7,207 nt of DNA from Nonomuraea sp. (GTDB taxonomy: Bacteria; Actinomycetota; Actinomycetes; Streptosporangiales; Streptosporangiaceae): NCBI GenBank assembly GCA_013362835.1, contig JABFVJ010000375.1, forward strand, positions 1-7,207. Direction: 5' to 3'. Positions 6,536 to 7,207 of the stretch are shown in pieces. Every line of letters begins with the position of its first letter. Positions within the stretch are counted from its first letter, which is position 1. The translations under genes were made by a program, and so were the position numbers. Below the pieces are notes generated by a model that ran no database searches, was not told the DNA's origin, and worked only from the letters and a program-made list of their open reading frames with translations.

Positions 6536-6574
6536 CGAAAGAGACGACATTCTTCGTGAATGCCGCCTCTTTCG
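6536..6574 (-). terminator. 17-bp hairpin between pdxS and phoD
   Basis: The arms at 6558-6574 and 6536-6552 pair along all 17 positions around a 5-nt loop. In the minus-strand RNA the stem has 15 Watson-Crick and 2 G-U pairs; in a plus-strand RNA the same two positions would be A-C mismatches, so the structure is shaped for the pdxS-side transcript. It starts 49 nt after the pdxS stop. There is no U tract, so it may terminate, attenuate or protect the pdxS mRNA. Confidence 0.68.
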
Positions 6575-6623
6575 AAGGTTCTCGCCGTCACACGATGATC
6601 ATGTCACCGGCGTGCCGCGACGC

Positions 6624-7207
6624 CTACCAGCCGCGCTCGGCCAGTCGGTGCGGCTGCGGGATCTCGTCGACGTTGATGCCGACCATGGCCTCGCCGAGGC
6701 CGCGCGAGACCTTGGCGATGACGTCGGGGTCGTCGTAGAAGGTGGTGGCCTTGACGATGGCCGCCGCGCGCTTGGCCGGGTCGCCGGACTTGAAGATGCC
6801 CGAGCCGACGAACACGCCCTCGGCGCCGAGCTGCATCATCATCGCCGCGTCGGCCGGGGTGGCGATGCCGCCCGCGGTGAACAGCACGACCGGCAGCTTG
6901 CCGGTCTTGGCGACCTCGGCGACCAGCTCGTACGGCGCCTGCAGCTCCTTGGCCGCGACGTAGAGCTCGTCCTCGGGCAGCGAGGTGAGGCGCTTGAGCT
7001 CGGCGCGGATCGTGCGCATGTGGGTGACCGCGTTGGAGACGTCGCCGGTGCCGGCCTCGCCCTTGGAGCGGATCATGGCCGCGCCCTCGGTGATGCGGCG
7101 CAGCGCCTCGCCCAGGTTGGTCGCGCCGCACACGAACGGCACGGTGAACTGCCACTTGTCGATGTGGTTGGCGTAGTCGGCCGGGGTCAGCACCTCGGAC
7201 TCGTCGA
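6624..7207 (-). CDS. pdxS: PLP synthase subunit PdxS, C-terminal part (5' end outside window)
   Basis: Synthase subunit that builds pyridoxal 5'-phosphate from ribose 5-phosphate, glyceraldehyde 3-phosphate and ammonia supplied by PdxT; it forms a cytoplasmic dodecamer of (beta/alpha)8 barrels. The 193 complete codons visible are roughly the last two thirds of a protein usually near 300 residues. Recognisable stretches are [36 protein letters not shown], the [17 protein letters not shown] motif (its Lys corresponds to Lys149 of the Bacillus enzyme, the second active-site lysine), [19 protein letters not shown] and the phosphate-binding [11 protein letters not shown]. The C-terminus AERGW is typical of actinobacterial PdxS. 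The first catalytic lysine (Lys81 equivalent) lies beyond the window. No defect is visible. It is followed by a hairpin and phoD instead of the usual pdxT. Confidence 0.97.
   Translation of the reverse strand, partial: DESEVLTPADYANHIDKWQFTVPFVCGATNLGEALRRITEGAAMIRSKGEAGTGDVSNAVTHMRTIRAELKRLTSLPEDELYVAAKELQAPYELVAEVAKTGKLPVVLFTAGGIATPADAAMMMQLGAEGVFVGSGIFKSGDPAKRAAAIVKATTFYDDPDVIAKVSRGLGEAMVGINVDEIPQPHRLAERGW

Noticed and set aside
6504..6610. Similar segments GATCATGACAACCCGG (6504-6519) and GATCATGTCACCGG (6597-6610) flanking the pdxS-phoD hairpin, suggestive of a small mobile element
   Set aside because: They match only with two indels and a substitution, lack terminal inverted repeats, and the hairpin is better explained as an RNA structure.

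Overview
The window comes from a high-GC actinomycete. The evidence is the strong G/C third-position bias in every gene, GTG starts, a Tat-exported PhoD and actinobacterial-type PdxS, PdxT and YebC proteins. A Streptosporangiales-type genome (Nonomuraea-like) is a reasonable guess, but the sequence does not prove it. Every gene I can support lies on the minus strand, so the reading order runs from high to low coordinates. The long plus-strand open frames are GC-driven shadows.

In reading order, the window opens with the C-terminal two thirds of pdxS (PLP synthase subunit; its 5' end lies beyond base 7207). A 171-bp gap follows, holding a 17-bp hairpin and a candidate PHO box. Next come phoD (Tat-secreted alkaline phosphatase/phosphodiesterase) with a textbook intrinsic terminator, a MarR-family regulator behind two tandem palindromic operators, a DHA1-type MFS exporter coupled to marR, and a secreted endonuclease/exonuclease/phosphatase (EEP) family enzyme. 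Then come pdxT (glutaminase subunit of PLP synthase) and yebC (TACO1/PmpR-type factor), closed by a strong hairpin. After a 180-bp gap with tandem repeats comes the 5' part of a sugar-type ABC permease gene that runs off the window at base 1.

The main structural point is that pdxS and pdxT, whose products form one enzyme complex and which are usually adjacent (pdxS-pdxT-yebC), are separated here by about 4.5 kb carrying four unrelated genes. Two of these encode exported phosphoesterases and two form a regulator/efflux pair. Terminators and promoter-like signals suggest at least four transcription units: pdxS; phoD (possibly PhoP-controlled); marR-MFS-EEP, perhaps reading through into pdxT-yebC; and the permease.

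I see no tRNA, rRNA, CRISPR array, insertion sequence or obvious new defence system. The less ordinary signals are the regulatory hairpins and operators, and a small repeat family found both upstream of the permease gene and, in related form, inside it where the conserved EAA loop should be.
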